A DNA stretch of 49,531 nucleotides from contig JADBJL010000044.1 in assembly GCA_014874455.1 (NCBI GenBank), positions 1 through 49,531 of the forward strand, read 5' to 3'. Positions 1 to 9,401 of the stretch are shown one piece after another. Under the pieces are notes generated by a model. That model saw only the letters and a program-made list of their open reading frames with translations. It was not told where the DNA came from and searched no databases. The translations under genes and the position numbers were made by a program. The DNA is from Thermomicrobiaceae bacterium (GTDB taxonomy: Bacteria; Chloroflexota; Chloroflexia; Thermomicrobiales; Thermomicrobiaceae). Within the stretch, counting starts at the first letter, position 1; every line of letters starts with the position of its first letter.

Positions 1-750
1 CGCCAGCGAGGCGTAGCCGACGACGGTCAGGTTAAGCACGTCCATCGCCTCGTCGGAGATGTAGACCGCCCCGGTGCCTTCCGGCCCGCAGAGCCACTTC
101 TGGCCCGGGATCGCGTAGACGTCGACGCCGAGCGCGGCGACGTCTGCCGGGATGGAGCCGGCCGACTGCGCGCCGTCGACGGCCACCAGCGCCCCGTGAC
201 GGTGCGCGAGCGCGATGACGTCGTCGATAGGCAGGACAGCGCCGGTGTTCCAGGTCAGGTGAGAGATGACGACCATGCGCGTGCGGCGGGTGAGCAAGCG
301 CTCGATCGCTCCGGCGACGTCCCCGGAGCCGTCGCCCAGCCGCGCCGTACGGACGACTACCCCGTAACGGCGGGCGACGTTGAAGACCGGCCCCTGGCCG
401 CCCGGGTGCTCCATGTCGGTCGTGACGATCTCGTCGCCCGGCTGCCAGTTGATCCCCATCACCGCGAGGTTCATCCCGTCGGTCGTGTGGCGAGTGAGAG
501 CGATATTGCGAGGGCTGCAACCGAGCAAGCGAGCGACTTCCGCGCGGGCTCGCTGCTTCGTCTCGGCGGCCAGCGGGTAGCGCTCGGGCACGATCCGGCC
601 GTCGGCCAGCTCCTCCTCCAGGATCACCCGCATCGCCTCGGCCGCCACCAGGGGCAGGGGGCCGTAGGTGCCGGTATTGAGGTAGACGTGCCGCGTCACG
701 GCCGGCATCGCCTCCCGGATCGCCAGCACCTTGCTCGCCATCTCCGCCAT
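1..750 (-). CDS. class V aminotransferase (PLP), C-terminus outside window
   Basis: This is the first 250 codons of a PLP-dependent class V aminotransferase; the rest lies beyond base 1. The start at 750 is an ATG preceded by GAGGAG nine bases upstream and begins MAEMASKVLAIREAMP. Visible family features are an N-terminal YLNTGTYGPLP segment, a VDGAQSAGSIPADV segment holding the PLP-ring aspartate, and PGQKWLCGPEG, whose lysine should form the Schiff base. The family includes cysteine desulfurases, selenocysteine lyases and isopenicillin N epimerase-like enzymes. The exact substrate cannot be read from the fragment. It resembles the protein at 23845-25086 in general design and runs in the same direction as the trans-sulfuration gene behind it (88 nt gap), so the two may be cotranscribed in sulfur amino acid metabolism (inference). 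Confidence 0.85.
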   Translation of the reverse strand, partial: MAEMASKVLAIREAMPAVTRHVYLNTGTYGPLPLVAAEAMRVILEEELADGRIVPERYPLAAETKQRARAEVARLLGCSPRNIALTRHTTDGMNLAVMGINWQPGDEIVTTDMEHPGGQGPVFNVARRYGVVVRTARLGDGSGDVAGAIERLLTRRTRMVVISHLTWNTGAVLPIDDVIALAHRHGALVAVDGAQSAGSIPADVAALGVDVYAIPGQKWLCGPEGTGAVYISDEAMDVLNLTVVGYASLA

Positions 751-838
751 CGCTTCGCTCTCCTCACGCCAGCACGCCGCACCAGCGCCCCGCTGATAGC
801 ACGGCGACGCAGGCGCGTCAAGCAGCGCTCTCGCCTAT

Positions 839-2044
839 TCAGGACTGTGCCAGGGCCTGCTCCAGGTCGGCGATGATGTCGTCCGGATCCTCGATGCCGA
901 CCGAGATCCGTACCAGCCCCTCACCGATGCCCATCGCCTGCCGCTGCTCGGGCGACAGCCCGCGGTGCGAGGCCATCACCGGGTACAGCACCTCGGTGTA
1001 GACATCTCCCAGCGTCGTGGCCGGGACGATCATCCGCAGCGCGCGGAGGAAGCGGAAGACGCGCTCCCGGGTACCGTCGCGGATATCGAAGGCGACCATC
1101 GCGCCGTAGAGACCATCCGGGAAGAGCGCCCGCGCAGTGCGGTGGCTCTCGTGGATCTCCAGCCCGGGGTAGTAGACCCGCTCGACCGCGGGGTGCTCCG
1201 CCAGCCAGCGGGCGACGCGGGCGGCGTTCTCGCACTGGCGCTGCATCCGGAGCGGCAGGGTCTTGATCCCGCGCAAGACCAGCCAGGACTCGAAGGGGCC
1301 GAGGATGCTGCCGATCGCCTTGTTAACCTCGTTGAGTTCCCAGCGGCGATCGGCGGCCGTGGCGACCACGCCCCCGGTGACGTCGCCGTGCCCGCCCAGG
1401 TACTTGGTGGCGCTGTGGATCACGTAGTCCGCGCCCAGGGTGCCGGGGCGGAGGAGATAGGGAGTGGCAAAGGTGTTGTCCACCGCCAGCCGGGCGCCGT
1501 AGCGGTGTGCCAGCTCCGCCAGCGCCGGGATGTCCGTGACTCGGAGCAGCGGGTTAGAGACAGTCTCGCAGAGCACCAGCCGGACGCGGCCGCGGGCCAG
1601 CGCGTGCTCCACCTGGTCGAGATCCAGCGCGTCGACGAAGGTCGTCTCGACGCCCAGGCTGGTGTAGATGGCGTTGAGGAGCGTGATCGTCTGCCCGTAC
1701 AGATCGCGCGAGGCGACGATCCGGTCACCGGCCTCGACGCTCGCCAGGATCGTGACGTTGAGCGCCGCCATGCCTGAGCCGAGTGCCAGGGCCGCTTCCT
1801 GCTCCTCCAGCGCGGCGACCGCCGTCTCCAGCGCCTGGGTGGTCGGGTTCCCGTAGCGGGTGTAGACGAAGACGCCTTCCGCTCCACCGAGCGCGGCGTC
1901 CATCTGGTCGAGGTCTTCATAGATGAAAGTCGATCCGGGGTAGATCGGGGTGACGACCGGGACGAAGTCGCGCGGGCCCGGCCGCTCACCGGCGTGGACG
2001 GCGCGGCTGGCGAGCTTCAGGTGCTGGCGGCGGGTGTCGGCCAC
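839..2044 (-). CDS. trans-sulfuration PLP enzyme (cystathionine gamma-synthase/lyase or methionine gamma-lyase family)
   Basis: The 401-aa product is a Cys/Met-metabolism PLP enzyme of fold type I. Near-diagnostic segments are YTRYGNPTTQALE, GSGMAALN, DNTFATPYLLRP and HSATKYLGGHGDVTGG, the last carrying the PLP lysine. Members make or split cystathionine, or eliminate thiols from methionine or O-acetylhomoserine, in the cytoplasm. Sequence alone does not separate these activities. I chose the GTG at 2044 because GGAGGTGA lies seven bases upstream, although the frame stays open to 2215. The enzyme lies just upstream of the truncated class V aminotransferase on the same strand. The 267-nt region between this gene and divergent nth holds a TATACT box (2226-2231, plus strand). 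I saw no riboswitch I could name. Confidence 0.9.
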   Translation of the reverse strand: MADTRRQHLKLASRAVHAGERPGPRDFVPVVTPIYPGSTFIYEDLDQMDAALGGAEGVFVYTRYGNPTTQALETAVAALEEQEAALALGSGMAALNVTILASVEAGDRIVASRDLYGQTITLLNAIYTSLGVETTFVDALDLDQVEHALARGRVRLVLCETVSNPLLRVTDIPALAELAHRYGARLAVDNTFATPYLLRPGTLGADYVIHSATKYLGGHGDVTGGVVATAADRRWELNEVNKAIGSILGPFESWLVLRGIKTLPLRMQRQCENAARVARWLAEHPAVERVYYPGLEIHESHRTARALFPDGLYGAMVAFDIRDGTRERVFRFLRALRMIVPATTLGDVYTEVLYPVMASHRGLSPEQRQAMGIGEGLVRISVGIEDPDDIIADLEQALAQS

Positions 2045-2311
2045 GTTCCTCACCTCCCTGCTGCGAGCCTCTCGACTGCGGCGGTGCGCTCCACTGGATG
2101 AAGCATACGACGACTCCTCGCCGCAGCCTACAGCCAGACGGGGCTCCCCATCCACTGCCAGGCAGCGGGCCCGTGGGATAGCTCCTGTCCGCCCCGTCGG
2201 CCTGGGGCGGGACAACCCGATCCTCTATACTGGGCACCGGCTCTGCAAGCAGCGAGGAGCAGGTCGACGACCAAGCTGGTAGCCGACACGTCTGGGAGCC
2301 GGGGACGTTCC

Positions 2312-2983
2312 GTGCCCGCGAGCAAGCGCCCGTTCGATATCGACGAGGCGATGAGCCGCATCCGGGATGCGGTACAGCCGTTTCCACCGGCAGCGCTCTT
2401 CCAGCTCGCCGATGAGGGCTACAACAGCCCCTTCGAAGTGCTCGTCGCCTGCATCATCTCGATCCGCACCTTGGACGAGGTCACGGTGCCGACGGCCCGT
2501 CGTCTTTTCAGCCAGGCCCGGACGGCCCGGGACGTGAGCCGGCTCACTGCGGCGGAAATCAACCAGTTGATCCGGACAGCGACGTTCCACGAGCCGAAGG
2601 CGCGCCAGATCCACGCCATCGCCCGCCGGCTGACTGCCGACTATGACGGTGACTTGCCCTGCGACGAGCGGCTGCTGCGCTCGTTCCCCGGTGTCGGCCC
2701 CAAGTGCGCCAACCTGGTACTCGGGATCGCCTGCGGGATCCCACGGATCGCCGTGGACGTGCACGTCCACCGGATCACCAACCGCTGGGGTTATGTCCGT
2801 ACCCGCACGCCCGAACAGACGATGACCGCGCTGGAGGCGAAACTCCCGCAGCGATACTGGGTCGAGATCAACCGGCTGCTCGTGCCCTTCGGCAAGCACG
2901 TCTGCACCGGGCGGGTGCCCCGCTGTTCGGTCTGCGTCGTGCTCGATATGTGTCAGCAGGTCGGCGTGACGACTCATCGCTGA
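2312..2983 (+). CDS. nth: endonuclease III (DNA glycosylase/AP lyase)
   Basis: This 223-aa protein removes oxidised pyrimidines from DNA and nicks the abasic site (base excision repair). The helix-hairpin-helix FPGVGPKCANL carries Lys131. Asp149 in IAVDVHVHR follows 18 residues later, the same spacing as the catalytic Lys120/Asp138 of the E. coli enzyme. A C-terminal C-X6-C-X2-C-X5-C motif (Cys198, 205, 208, 214) is the [4Fe-4S] site. The length is normal (E. coli 211 aa). The start is a GTG with a weak GGGGA upstream. An ATG at 2351 would drop 13 residues and cannot be excluded. A TATACT box at 2226-2231 could serve as the -10 element, but no good -35 is visible. The gene is convergent with the phosphoesterase downstream. 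Confidence 0.95.
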   Translation: MPASKRPFDIDEAMSRIRDAVQPFPPAALFQLADEGYNSPFEVLVACIISIRTLDEVTVPTARRLFSQARTARDVSRLTAAEINQLIRTATFHEPKARQIHAIARRLTADYDGDLPCDERLLRSFPGVGPKCANLVLGIACGIPRIAVDVHVHRITNRWGYVRTRTPEQTMTALEAKLPQRYWVEINRLLVPFGKHVCTGRVPRCSVCVVLDMCQQVGVTTHR

Positions 2984-2995
2984 GCGATCAGCGAC

Positions 2996-3031
2996 CAGGT
3001 ACCGGCCAGGTTCGAGGGCCCTCGCTACCTG
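2996..3031. terminator. candidate bidirectional terminator hairpin
   Basis: An inverted repeat CAGGTA (2996-3001) / TACCTG (3026-3031) encloses a 12-base palindrome CGAGGGCCCTCG (3013-3024). It sits between the convergent nth and phosphoesterase genes, where a shared terminator is expected. There is no U-tract, so intrinsic termination is uncertain. Confidence 0.3.
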
Positions 3032-3095
3032 CTCCTATCGCTTCCCCTGCGTGCCCTGCGACGTTCGCCCCGGTGGGGGAGCGCTCCCCAACCTG

Positions 3096-5300
3096 TCAGC
3101 GTTGCCGGACGGGGGAAGCCGGCGACCGACGCGCCAGGAGAAATCGGCCGGCCAGCAGCGCCGCGGCCACGAATACTGCCACCGCTGGGATGCTGGCGAG
3201 GAGCAGGACGTCGAGGAAGGTGAAGATGGGGAAGTCGGCTGTGAGCGGGCCATCAACCGTGATCGTCCTCGTCGACGCCACGAGCGGCCCATCGATGGTG
3301 ACCCGGTACTCGCCTGGCGCGAGCTTGATGCCGCTCTGGCCACGCAGCCCGGTCAACAGGGCCAGGCGCTGCCCGTCCGCACGCTGGATCGTCACCCTCA
3401 CCCCCGCGAGCGGCGAGCCGACCAGTCGATCCGAGACCCGGAAGCGTACCGGATAGAGGTCGAGGCGGATCGGCCAGCTCCGTTCGCGACGCGGCACAAA
3501 GGTGGCTTGCGTGGGGACGAGCACGTTTCGCCCGTCGACGATGACCTCCTCGACGGTGTAGCGCAGGTCTTCCTCGACGACCGTTCCACTCTCGACGACG
3601 ACCCGGCTCGATACCAACTCCTGGGGGCGACCGAGCTGCCCCGCGGTGAACGTGAGGCGCTCCCCCTGGCTGCTGCGCAGCGCGAGCGAGCTGACGCGCT
3701 CGAGGGGCACCGGCGCGCCGGTGGCGTCGAGGAAACGCCAGGTAACAGCAACGCGCCCGAGCACGATCGCCGGCTGGCTCTCGGCGGAGCGGTTACCGGC
3801 CGCATCGCGCGACCGGACGGTATAGGCGTAGGCGGCTCCTTCCTCGACAGACGAGTCGGAGTAGCCAGCCGCTGTGTCAATCGTCGCGAGAAGCGCCCCG
3901 TTCCGGTAGACCTCGTAGCTCGTCACCCCGACGTTATCGGTCGCCGCGTTCCAGAAGAGGTCGACGCGGTTCGGCCCCACCCGGTGGGCCGTTAGCCCCT
4001 GAGGTATCGCTGGCGCGACAGTGTCTACTTGCTCGGGCCGGCACGACACCGAGCCCGAATCGAGGATATGGCCGTCGATGCTGACGAACTCGTATCTGGC
4101 CCCCTCGGGGTTCAGCTCCAGCCGCAAAGCGCCGAACGCCAGCGGCACGACATCGATGCCCTTCGCCAGCCGGTCGTCGCGCGCCGCGAACGCCCGGATG
4201 CCGTGCCCCCCGGTGCCCACGACGAACTGGGTGACTCCCGTCGGCGAAAATCTTCCGGCAGCATCGAGGGGCACCCAGCGCTGGTAGTTGTGGTCGTGCC
4301 CGCTCAACACCAGGTCGACGCCGCCCTGTGCCAGGAGCGGCCAGAGTCCCTCCACCCGCAGCGTGCTTCCCTGCGTCCCGACGCTGTAGATCGGGTGGTG
4401 GAGGTACACGATCGTGCACGGCGCGGGATGATCGCGCAGCTCCTGCGCGAGCCAGGCGAACTGCGGCGATCCGGGAGTCACCGGCTTGTTGGAGTTCAGG
4501 CTGATGAACCGCCAGCCGGCGACCTCGAAGCTGTAGGCATCCGGCACGGCGCCCCAGTAATCGTAGTAGCCGGGCGCCTTACCCCCCTCGTGCTCGTGAT
4601 CGCCGACCGTCGGATTGGTGATGTCCCGGAAACGACCGTAGAACCGGTCTCCCACGCCATACCAGTTGAAGAACTCGACCGGCGTGCCTTCTTCGTAGAC
4701 ATCGCCCAGATAGAGGACGAGGTTGGGGTTCCAGGAAGCGATGAGATCGGTCACCCGCTGTGCCGCAGTCTCGCCACTGGCGCCGTCGCCGACGGCGGCC
4801 ACGACGAGCGGCTGCCCTGGCTCCGGCGGTCGGCCAGTGGTGGGTGTAAAGGGAGCCGGCCCATGCTCTCCGGTGCCGCTCGTCTCGTTCTGGAAGCGCA
4901 CCGTGATGCCAGCGCGGCCGGTTACGAAGTCGTCGCGCATCAGCGCTTCGGCTTCCAGCCGGTGCGGCCCGTCGGGGAAGCGGTCGGTGGGGAGGAGAAA
5001 CTCGTAGGGAGCTTCGTAGTCGGTGAGCAGGTACTCGCCGTCGAGGTAGAAGGTCACCCTGCGGATCCCTGGGTCGGTGCCCGATGTCGTGATCCGCGCC
5101 GAGACGGCGCTCACGCCTTCCAGCGTGGCATTCGGGAGCGGCGCGGCGAGGCAGACGTTGACCTGGTAGCCCGTGGCCGAGGTGCTGGAGGCGCAGCCCT
5201 CGCCCTGCGCGACGAGTTGGTGTGCAGTAGACAGACTGGACAAGGCGAACAGGAGCAGGAGAACTCCTATTCTCCGAACGAGAGCGTGGCCGGCATCCAT
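3096..5300 (-). CDS. secreted, C-terminally anchored metallophosphoesterase with Ig-like and FN3 domains
   Basis: The 734-aa product begins with a signal peptide (LLLLFALSSLSTAHQ, residues about 14-28). An Ig-like module (about 65-137) follows. A calcineurin-like phosphoesterase domain (about 165-390) shows metal-site motifs GDG (Asp172), YLGDVYEEG (Asp200), TVGDHEHEGG, LHHP (His301) and SGHDHNYQR (His335, His337). A fibronectin type III domain comes next (about 428-515), then two less recognisable beta-rich segments and a C-terminal transmembrane helix (about 695-720) with an RR-rich tail. The domain resembles purple-acid-phosphatase/PhoD-like enzymes that hydrolyse phosphate esters outside the cell. 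The natural substrate is unknown. I chose the ATG at 5300 because it places the signal peptide at the N-terminus; the upstream open frame is not protein-like. The ribosome site is weak. Confidence 0.88.
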   Translation of the reverse strand: MDAGHALVRRIGVLLLLFALSSLSTAHQLVAQGEGCASSTSATGYQVNVCLAAPLPNATLEGVSAVSARITTSGTDPGIRRVTFYLDGEYLLTDYEAPYEFLLPTDRFPDGPHRLEAEALMRDDFVTGRAGITVRFQNETSGTGEHGPAPFTPTTGRPPEPGQPLVVAAVGDGASGETAAQRVTDLIASWNPNLVLYLGDVYEEGTPVEFFNWYGVGDRFYGRFRDITNPTVGDHEHEGGKAPGYYDYWGAVPDAYSFEVAGWRFISLNSNKPVTPGSPQFAWLAQELRDHPAPCTIVYLHHPIYSVGTQGSTLRVEGLWPLLAQGGVDLVLSGHDHNYQRWVPLDAAGRFSPTGVTQFVVGTGGHGIRAFAARDDRLAKGIDVVPLAFGALRLELNPEGARYEFVSIDGHILDSGSVSCRPEQVDTVAPAIPQGLTAHRVGPNRVDLFWNAATDNVGVTSYEVYRNGALLATIDTAAGYSDSSVEEGAAYAYTVRSRDAAGNRSAESQPAIVLGRVAVTWRFLDATGAPVPLERVSSLALRSSQGERLTFTAGQLGRPQELVSSRVVVESGTVVEEDLRYTVEEVIVDGRNVLVPTQATFVPRRERSWPIRLDLYPVRFRVSDRLVGSPLAGVRVTIQRADGQRLALLTGLRGQSGIKLAPGEYRVTIDGPLVASTRTITVDGPLTADFPIFTFLDVLLLASIPAVAVFVAAALLAGRFLLARRSPASPVRQR

Positions 5301-5479
5301 TGATGGTTCCAATTTCGCCACAAAACCTGACGGCAAGGTTACCCGCCATTGTACAGGAGGGCTCGCCTGGCCGCCCGGGGGCTTCGCTGCCGCGCACTCT
5401 GAGCGTGGCCATCGAGTAGGATTAGGAGCGCACCACGAGAGGGGGCATCGGGGTCGCGGGTCGACCTGGGAGCCTGGGC

Positions 5480-5860
5480 ATGAGCGAACCGTCGCCGCAC
5501 ACTCCGACTGGTAACGGCACGACACAGAGTGAGCGCGCGGCGCTGAGCGACGAGATGGCCCGTACCGCGTTCCAGCGCAAAGTGGTGACCCGGGCAGCGG
5601 GGGAGGAGGTGCTCGCGGAGGCGATCGAGTTCTTCCGTGCCCGTGGCTACCGCGCCGGGCGCACCGGCCGACCGAACCAGGTGTACGTCCTGGGAGGCCG
5701 GGAGGGGATCCTCCCGCGGGTGACCGCCGAGATCTCGGTGCAGCCGAACGTCGGCAAAGCCCGCGTCACGCTGGTGACGATCAGCGGTTTCGGCCCGCAA
5801 CTCCAGGAGCACCTGCGGGCCTTCGCCGAGCACGTCCGCTCCCGCCGTCGCGGTGCATGA
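5480..5860 (+). CDS. hypothetical protein, 126 aa
   Basis: I do not recognise this protein. The ATG follows GGGAGCC. The first 25 residues are polar and probably disordered. A compact alpha/beta segment follows, with a long helix rich in Ala/Glu (VVTRAAGEEVLAEAIEFFRARGY) and two probable strands around NQVYVLG and RVTLVTISG. No signal peptide, membrane segment, cysteine or histidine cluster is visible, so it is probably a small soluble cytoplasmic protein. It is divergent from the phosphoesterase (179 nt apart) and convergent with the SufU-like gene (33 nt apart). The third codon positions are GC-rich like its neighbours, which supports real coding. Confidence 0.65.
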   Translation: MSEPSPHTPTGNGTTQSERAALSDEMARTAFQRKVVTRAAGEEVLAEAIEFFRARGYRAGRTGRPNQVYVLGGREGILPRVTAEISVQPNVGKARVTLVTISGFGPQLQEHLRAFAEHVRSRRRGA

Positions 5861-5893
5861 CGTTGCCAGACTCGGAAGGCCGTTCGGCGCCGC

Positions 5894-6412
5894 TCAACTC
5901 GAGGTCTCGGGCAGCGTATCGCTGTGAGATCTGGCTCCTGCTTGCCGTGCTGCGTCCCCCGTCACGATCCCGAAACGCTCGTTCTCGCTCGCCACGTGGT
6001 CGAGCCCGGCCTCTTCCCGGAGCCGGTCGCGCTTGTACTTCGTCACCGCAGCCTTGAGCGTGCCGAGCGCCAGCGTGGCGCAGCGTGGGCGCAAGCGTAC
6101 CGCCTCCTCGCCGATCAACTCTTCCATCAGGTGGTAGTCGGCCTCGAGCACCTCGTCCAGCGACCAGCGCTCGTCGTTGACCAGCTCGAGCAGGATGTCC
6201 GCTGCCGCCTGGCTGATGGTGCAGCCCTCGCCCTCGAACGCGACCTCGGCGACGGCTCGCCCCTCGCCGTCGGCCTTGAGGTAGATCGTGATCACGTCCC
6301 CGCAGCCGGGGTTGCCGCCGGGCATCGTGACGTCAGCCTCAGGCAGGGCATGACGGTGCCGGGGATGTCGGAAGCGATCCAGCAGGATTTCGATCTGTTC
6401 CTGGCGATCCAT
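5894..6412 (-). CDS. SufU/IscU-like iron-sulfur scaffold paralogue
   Basis: The 172-aa product belongs to the NifU-N/SufU scaffold family, which holds nascent Fe-S clusters or accepts sulfur from SufS. All three conserved cysteine motifs are present: PGCGD (with its Asp), GCTISQA and RCATLALG. A roughly 45-residue tail after TKYKRDR has no counterpart in the second copy at 12015-12395. The start at 6412 is an ATG after GAGGTGACG. The frame remains open to 6505, but that extension would run through the palindromic operator and is rejected. The gene is divergent from the Fur-family regulator, with the Fur-box-like palindrome between them, so iron-responsive control is likely (inference). It could be a specialised or stress-time scaffold. 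Confidence 0.85.
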   Translation of the reverse strand: MDRQEQIEILLDRFRHPRHRHALPEADVTMPGGNPGCGDVITIYLKADGEGRAVAEVAFEGEGCTISQAAADILLELVNDERWSLDEVLEADYHLMEELIGEEAVRLRPRCATLALGTLKAAVTKYKRDRLREEAGLDHVASENERFGIVTGDAARQAGARSHSDTLPETSS

Positions 6413-6434
6413 CGTCACCTCACAACCACTCGGC

Positions 6435-6463
6435 TTGACGAATCCCGATCGATTGGGTAAGGT
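6435..6463 (+). promoter_or_regulatory. candidate promoter for the Fur-family gene
   Basis: TTGACG at 6435-6440 and TAAGGT at 6458-6463 are separated by 17 bp. The -35 is good and the -10 weak. Transcription would start near 6470, placing the palindrome at 6481-6493 just inside the transcribed region, where a bound repressor could block initiation. Confidence 0.4.
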
Positions 6464-6480
6464 ATAGCACAGGCGAGATC

Positions 6481-6493
6481 GAGAATCATTCTC
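6481..6493. promoter_or_regulatory. Fur-box-like operator, perfect 6-1-6 palindrome
   Basis: GAGAAT-C-ATTCTC is a perfect inverted repeat around base 6487. It matches the 6-1-6 architecture of Fur/PerR-family boxes (consensus of the type GATAAT-N-ATTATC). It lies 13 bp upstream of the start of a Fur-family gene and 68 bp upstream of the divergent SufU-like start. Autoregulation and control of both genes is the natural reading. Confidence 0.7.
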
Positions 6494-6506
6494 ACATGGG
6501 AGCAAG

Positions 6507-6923
6507 TTGCAAGTGACGCTTCAGACCGGGTTTCGCCTGACACCGCAACGGCTGGCAGTGCTGGCCGAGGTGCAGAATGCCGAGCGACACCTCACCGCTG
6601 GTGAGATCTTCGAGCGCGTGCGGCGCAAGTATCCGACGATCGCCTACGGCACGGTGTATCGGACGCTGCATCTTCTGGCCGAACACGGGCTGATCCAGGA
6701 GTTCCCGTTCGGCGACCACGCCACGCGGTTCGACCGGCGAGCCGATCGGCACGACCACGTCCACTGCGTCATCTGTGGCGAGCTCGTCGATGTCGATGTG
6801 CCGATCGCGATTCTTGCCCGGCAGGTGGCCGAAGAGCAGACCGGCTACGAGATCCACGACCACCAGACCGTCTTCTCCGGGATTTGCCCCACCTGCCAGG
6901 AAGCTGGGCATCGCATCCGGTGA
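6507..6923 (+). CDS. Fur/PerR/Zur-family metalloregulator
   Basis: This 138-aa protein has the two-part Fur architecture. The winged helix (about 1-80) includes the recognition region TIAYGTVYRTLHLLAEHGLI. The metal-binding dimerisation domain shows DRHDHVHC (His82, 84, 86). Two CxxC pairs, Cys87/Cys90 and Cys127/Cys130, should form the structural zinc site. The start is a TTG five bases after GGGAG. A GTG two codons later is the alternative. Which metal or peroxide it senses is not decided by the sequence. A Fur box in front of it, a SufU-like gene diverging from it and the suf operon 133 bp downstream all favour iron or peroxide response linked to Fe-S biogenesis (inference). Confidence 0.9.
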   Translation: MQVTLQTGFRLTPQRLAVLAEVQNAERHLTAGEIFERVRRKYPTIAYGTVYRTLHLLAEHGLIQEFPFGDHATRFDRRADRHDHVHCVICGELVDVDVPIAILARQVAEEQTGYEIHDHQTVFSGICPTCQEAGHRIR

Positions 6924-6961
6924 GAGAGGAGGTGCGCCGGCGCGACGACGGGTAGGTCTCC

Positions 6962-6991
6962 TTGCGCCATTTCGCAACGTTTGGGTATAGT
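6962..6991 (+). promoter_or_regulatory. promoter of the suf operon with an overlapping inverted repeat
   Basis: TTGCGC (6962-6967), an 18-bp spacer and TATAGT (6986-6991) form a plausible housekeeping promoter, with the start expected near 6998. The -35 lies inside an inverted repeat TTGCG-N6-CGCAA (6962-6966/6973-6977) that could be an operator. Just at the transcription start a small hairpin GTGGT-GCGA-ACCAC (6995-7008) has a GNRA-type tetraloop. Confidence 0.55.
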
Positions 6992-7056
6992 AATGTGGTG
7001 CGAACCACGAGCTGAGTCGAGACGACGCGGGTGAGAAACGGAGGGGGTCAAACGCG

Positions 7057-7845
7057 ATGACGCTTGAGGCTACGCCGCTCTTTACGATCGAGAACCTCCA
7101 CGCGGGGATCGAGGGCAAGGAGATCCTGCGCGGGCTCGATCTGGTCATCGACCGTGGCGAGATCCATGCGCTGATGGGGCCCAACGGCTCTGGTAAGAGC
7201 ACACTCGCCTACGTGATCGCCGGCCACCCGAACTACGAGGTGTACGAGGGTCGCATCCTCTACAAGGGCGAGAACATCCTGGAGATGACGCCCGACGAGC
7301 GCGCCAAGCTGGGGTTGTTCCTCGCCTTCCAGTATCCGACCGCTATCCCCGGGGTGACGATGGCCAACTTCCTGCGGCTGGCAGTCAACTCGGTGCGCAA
7401 GGCGCGGTACGGTGAGGACAAGGCGCTGAGCCCGCGAGAGTTCCGACGACTGATGCGCGAGAAGCTCGCTATGCTGCGCATGGACGAGTCGTTCGCGACA
7501 CGCTACCTCAACGAGGGGTTCTCGGGCGGCGAGAAGAAGCGCGCGGAGATCTTGCAGATGGCGTTGCTGGAGCCGGAGTTCGCGATCCTCGATGAGACCG
7601 ACTCCGGGCTCGACATCGACGCGCTCCGCACCGTGGCCGACGGCGTCAACGCCCTCTTCAACCCGAATATGGCTATGCTGATCATCACCCACTACCAGCG
7701 GGTGCTCAGCTACATCAAGCCGCACTTCGTCCACGTCATGCTCGACGGCAAGATCGTTGCGTCAGGCGGGCCGGAGCTGGCCGAGGAACTCGAGGTCAAG
7801 GGCTACGACTGGCTGAAGGCGGAGTTCGCCGAAGCGGCTTCCTAG
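7057..7845 (+). CDS. sufC: Fe-S cluster assembly ATPase SufC
   Basis: SufC is the ABC-type ATPase of the SufBCD scaffold complex, which builds Fe-S clusters in the cytoplasm. The 262-aa protein (normal length) has Walker [10 protein letters not shown] (residues 41-49), a Q-loop around FQYPTAIPG, the signature SGGEKKR (156-162) and Walker [16 protein letters not shown] ending in catalytic Glu180. The DSGLDID segment is typical of SufC rather than transporter ATPases. The ATG is preceded by GGAGGGGG. It is the first gene of a suf operon running C-B-D-S-U-T from the promoter at 6962-6991. Confidence 0.97.
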   Translation: MTLEATPLFTIENLHAGIEGKEILRGLDLVIDRGEIHALMGPNGSGKSTLAYVIAGHPNYEVYEGRILYKGENILEMTPDERAKLGLFLAFQYPTAIPGVTMANFLRLAVNSVRKARYGEDKALSPREFRRLMREKLAMLRMDESFATRYLNEGFSGGEKKRAEILQMALLEPEFAILDETDSGLDIDALRTVADGVNALFNPNMAMLIITHYQRVLSYIKPHFVHVMLDGKIVASGGPELAEELEVKGYDWLKAEFAEAAS

Positions 7846-7896
7846 GCGAAGCCGGGTCGAGCCGTCGCTGCGGACGACCGGGAGAGGATCGAGAAG

Positions 7897-9309
<1,413 letters not shown>

Positions 9310-9401
9310 GACGCTGGCCCGGTAGGTGTAGGAGAAGCGGGGACGGGCTGAGGTGGCGCTTGCCCCAGCCCGCTACGCGGCACGTGACACGGAAGGGGTC
9401 T

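Noticed and set aside
2045-2311. Riboswitch in the leader of the trans-sulfuration gene
   Set aside because: SAM or T-box control is common for such genes, but I could not match any conserved core in this leader.
6412-6505. N-terminal extension of the SufU-like protein to 6505
   Set aside because: It would cover the Fur-box palindrome and promoter, and a good ribosome site lies before the ATG at 6412.
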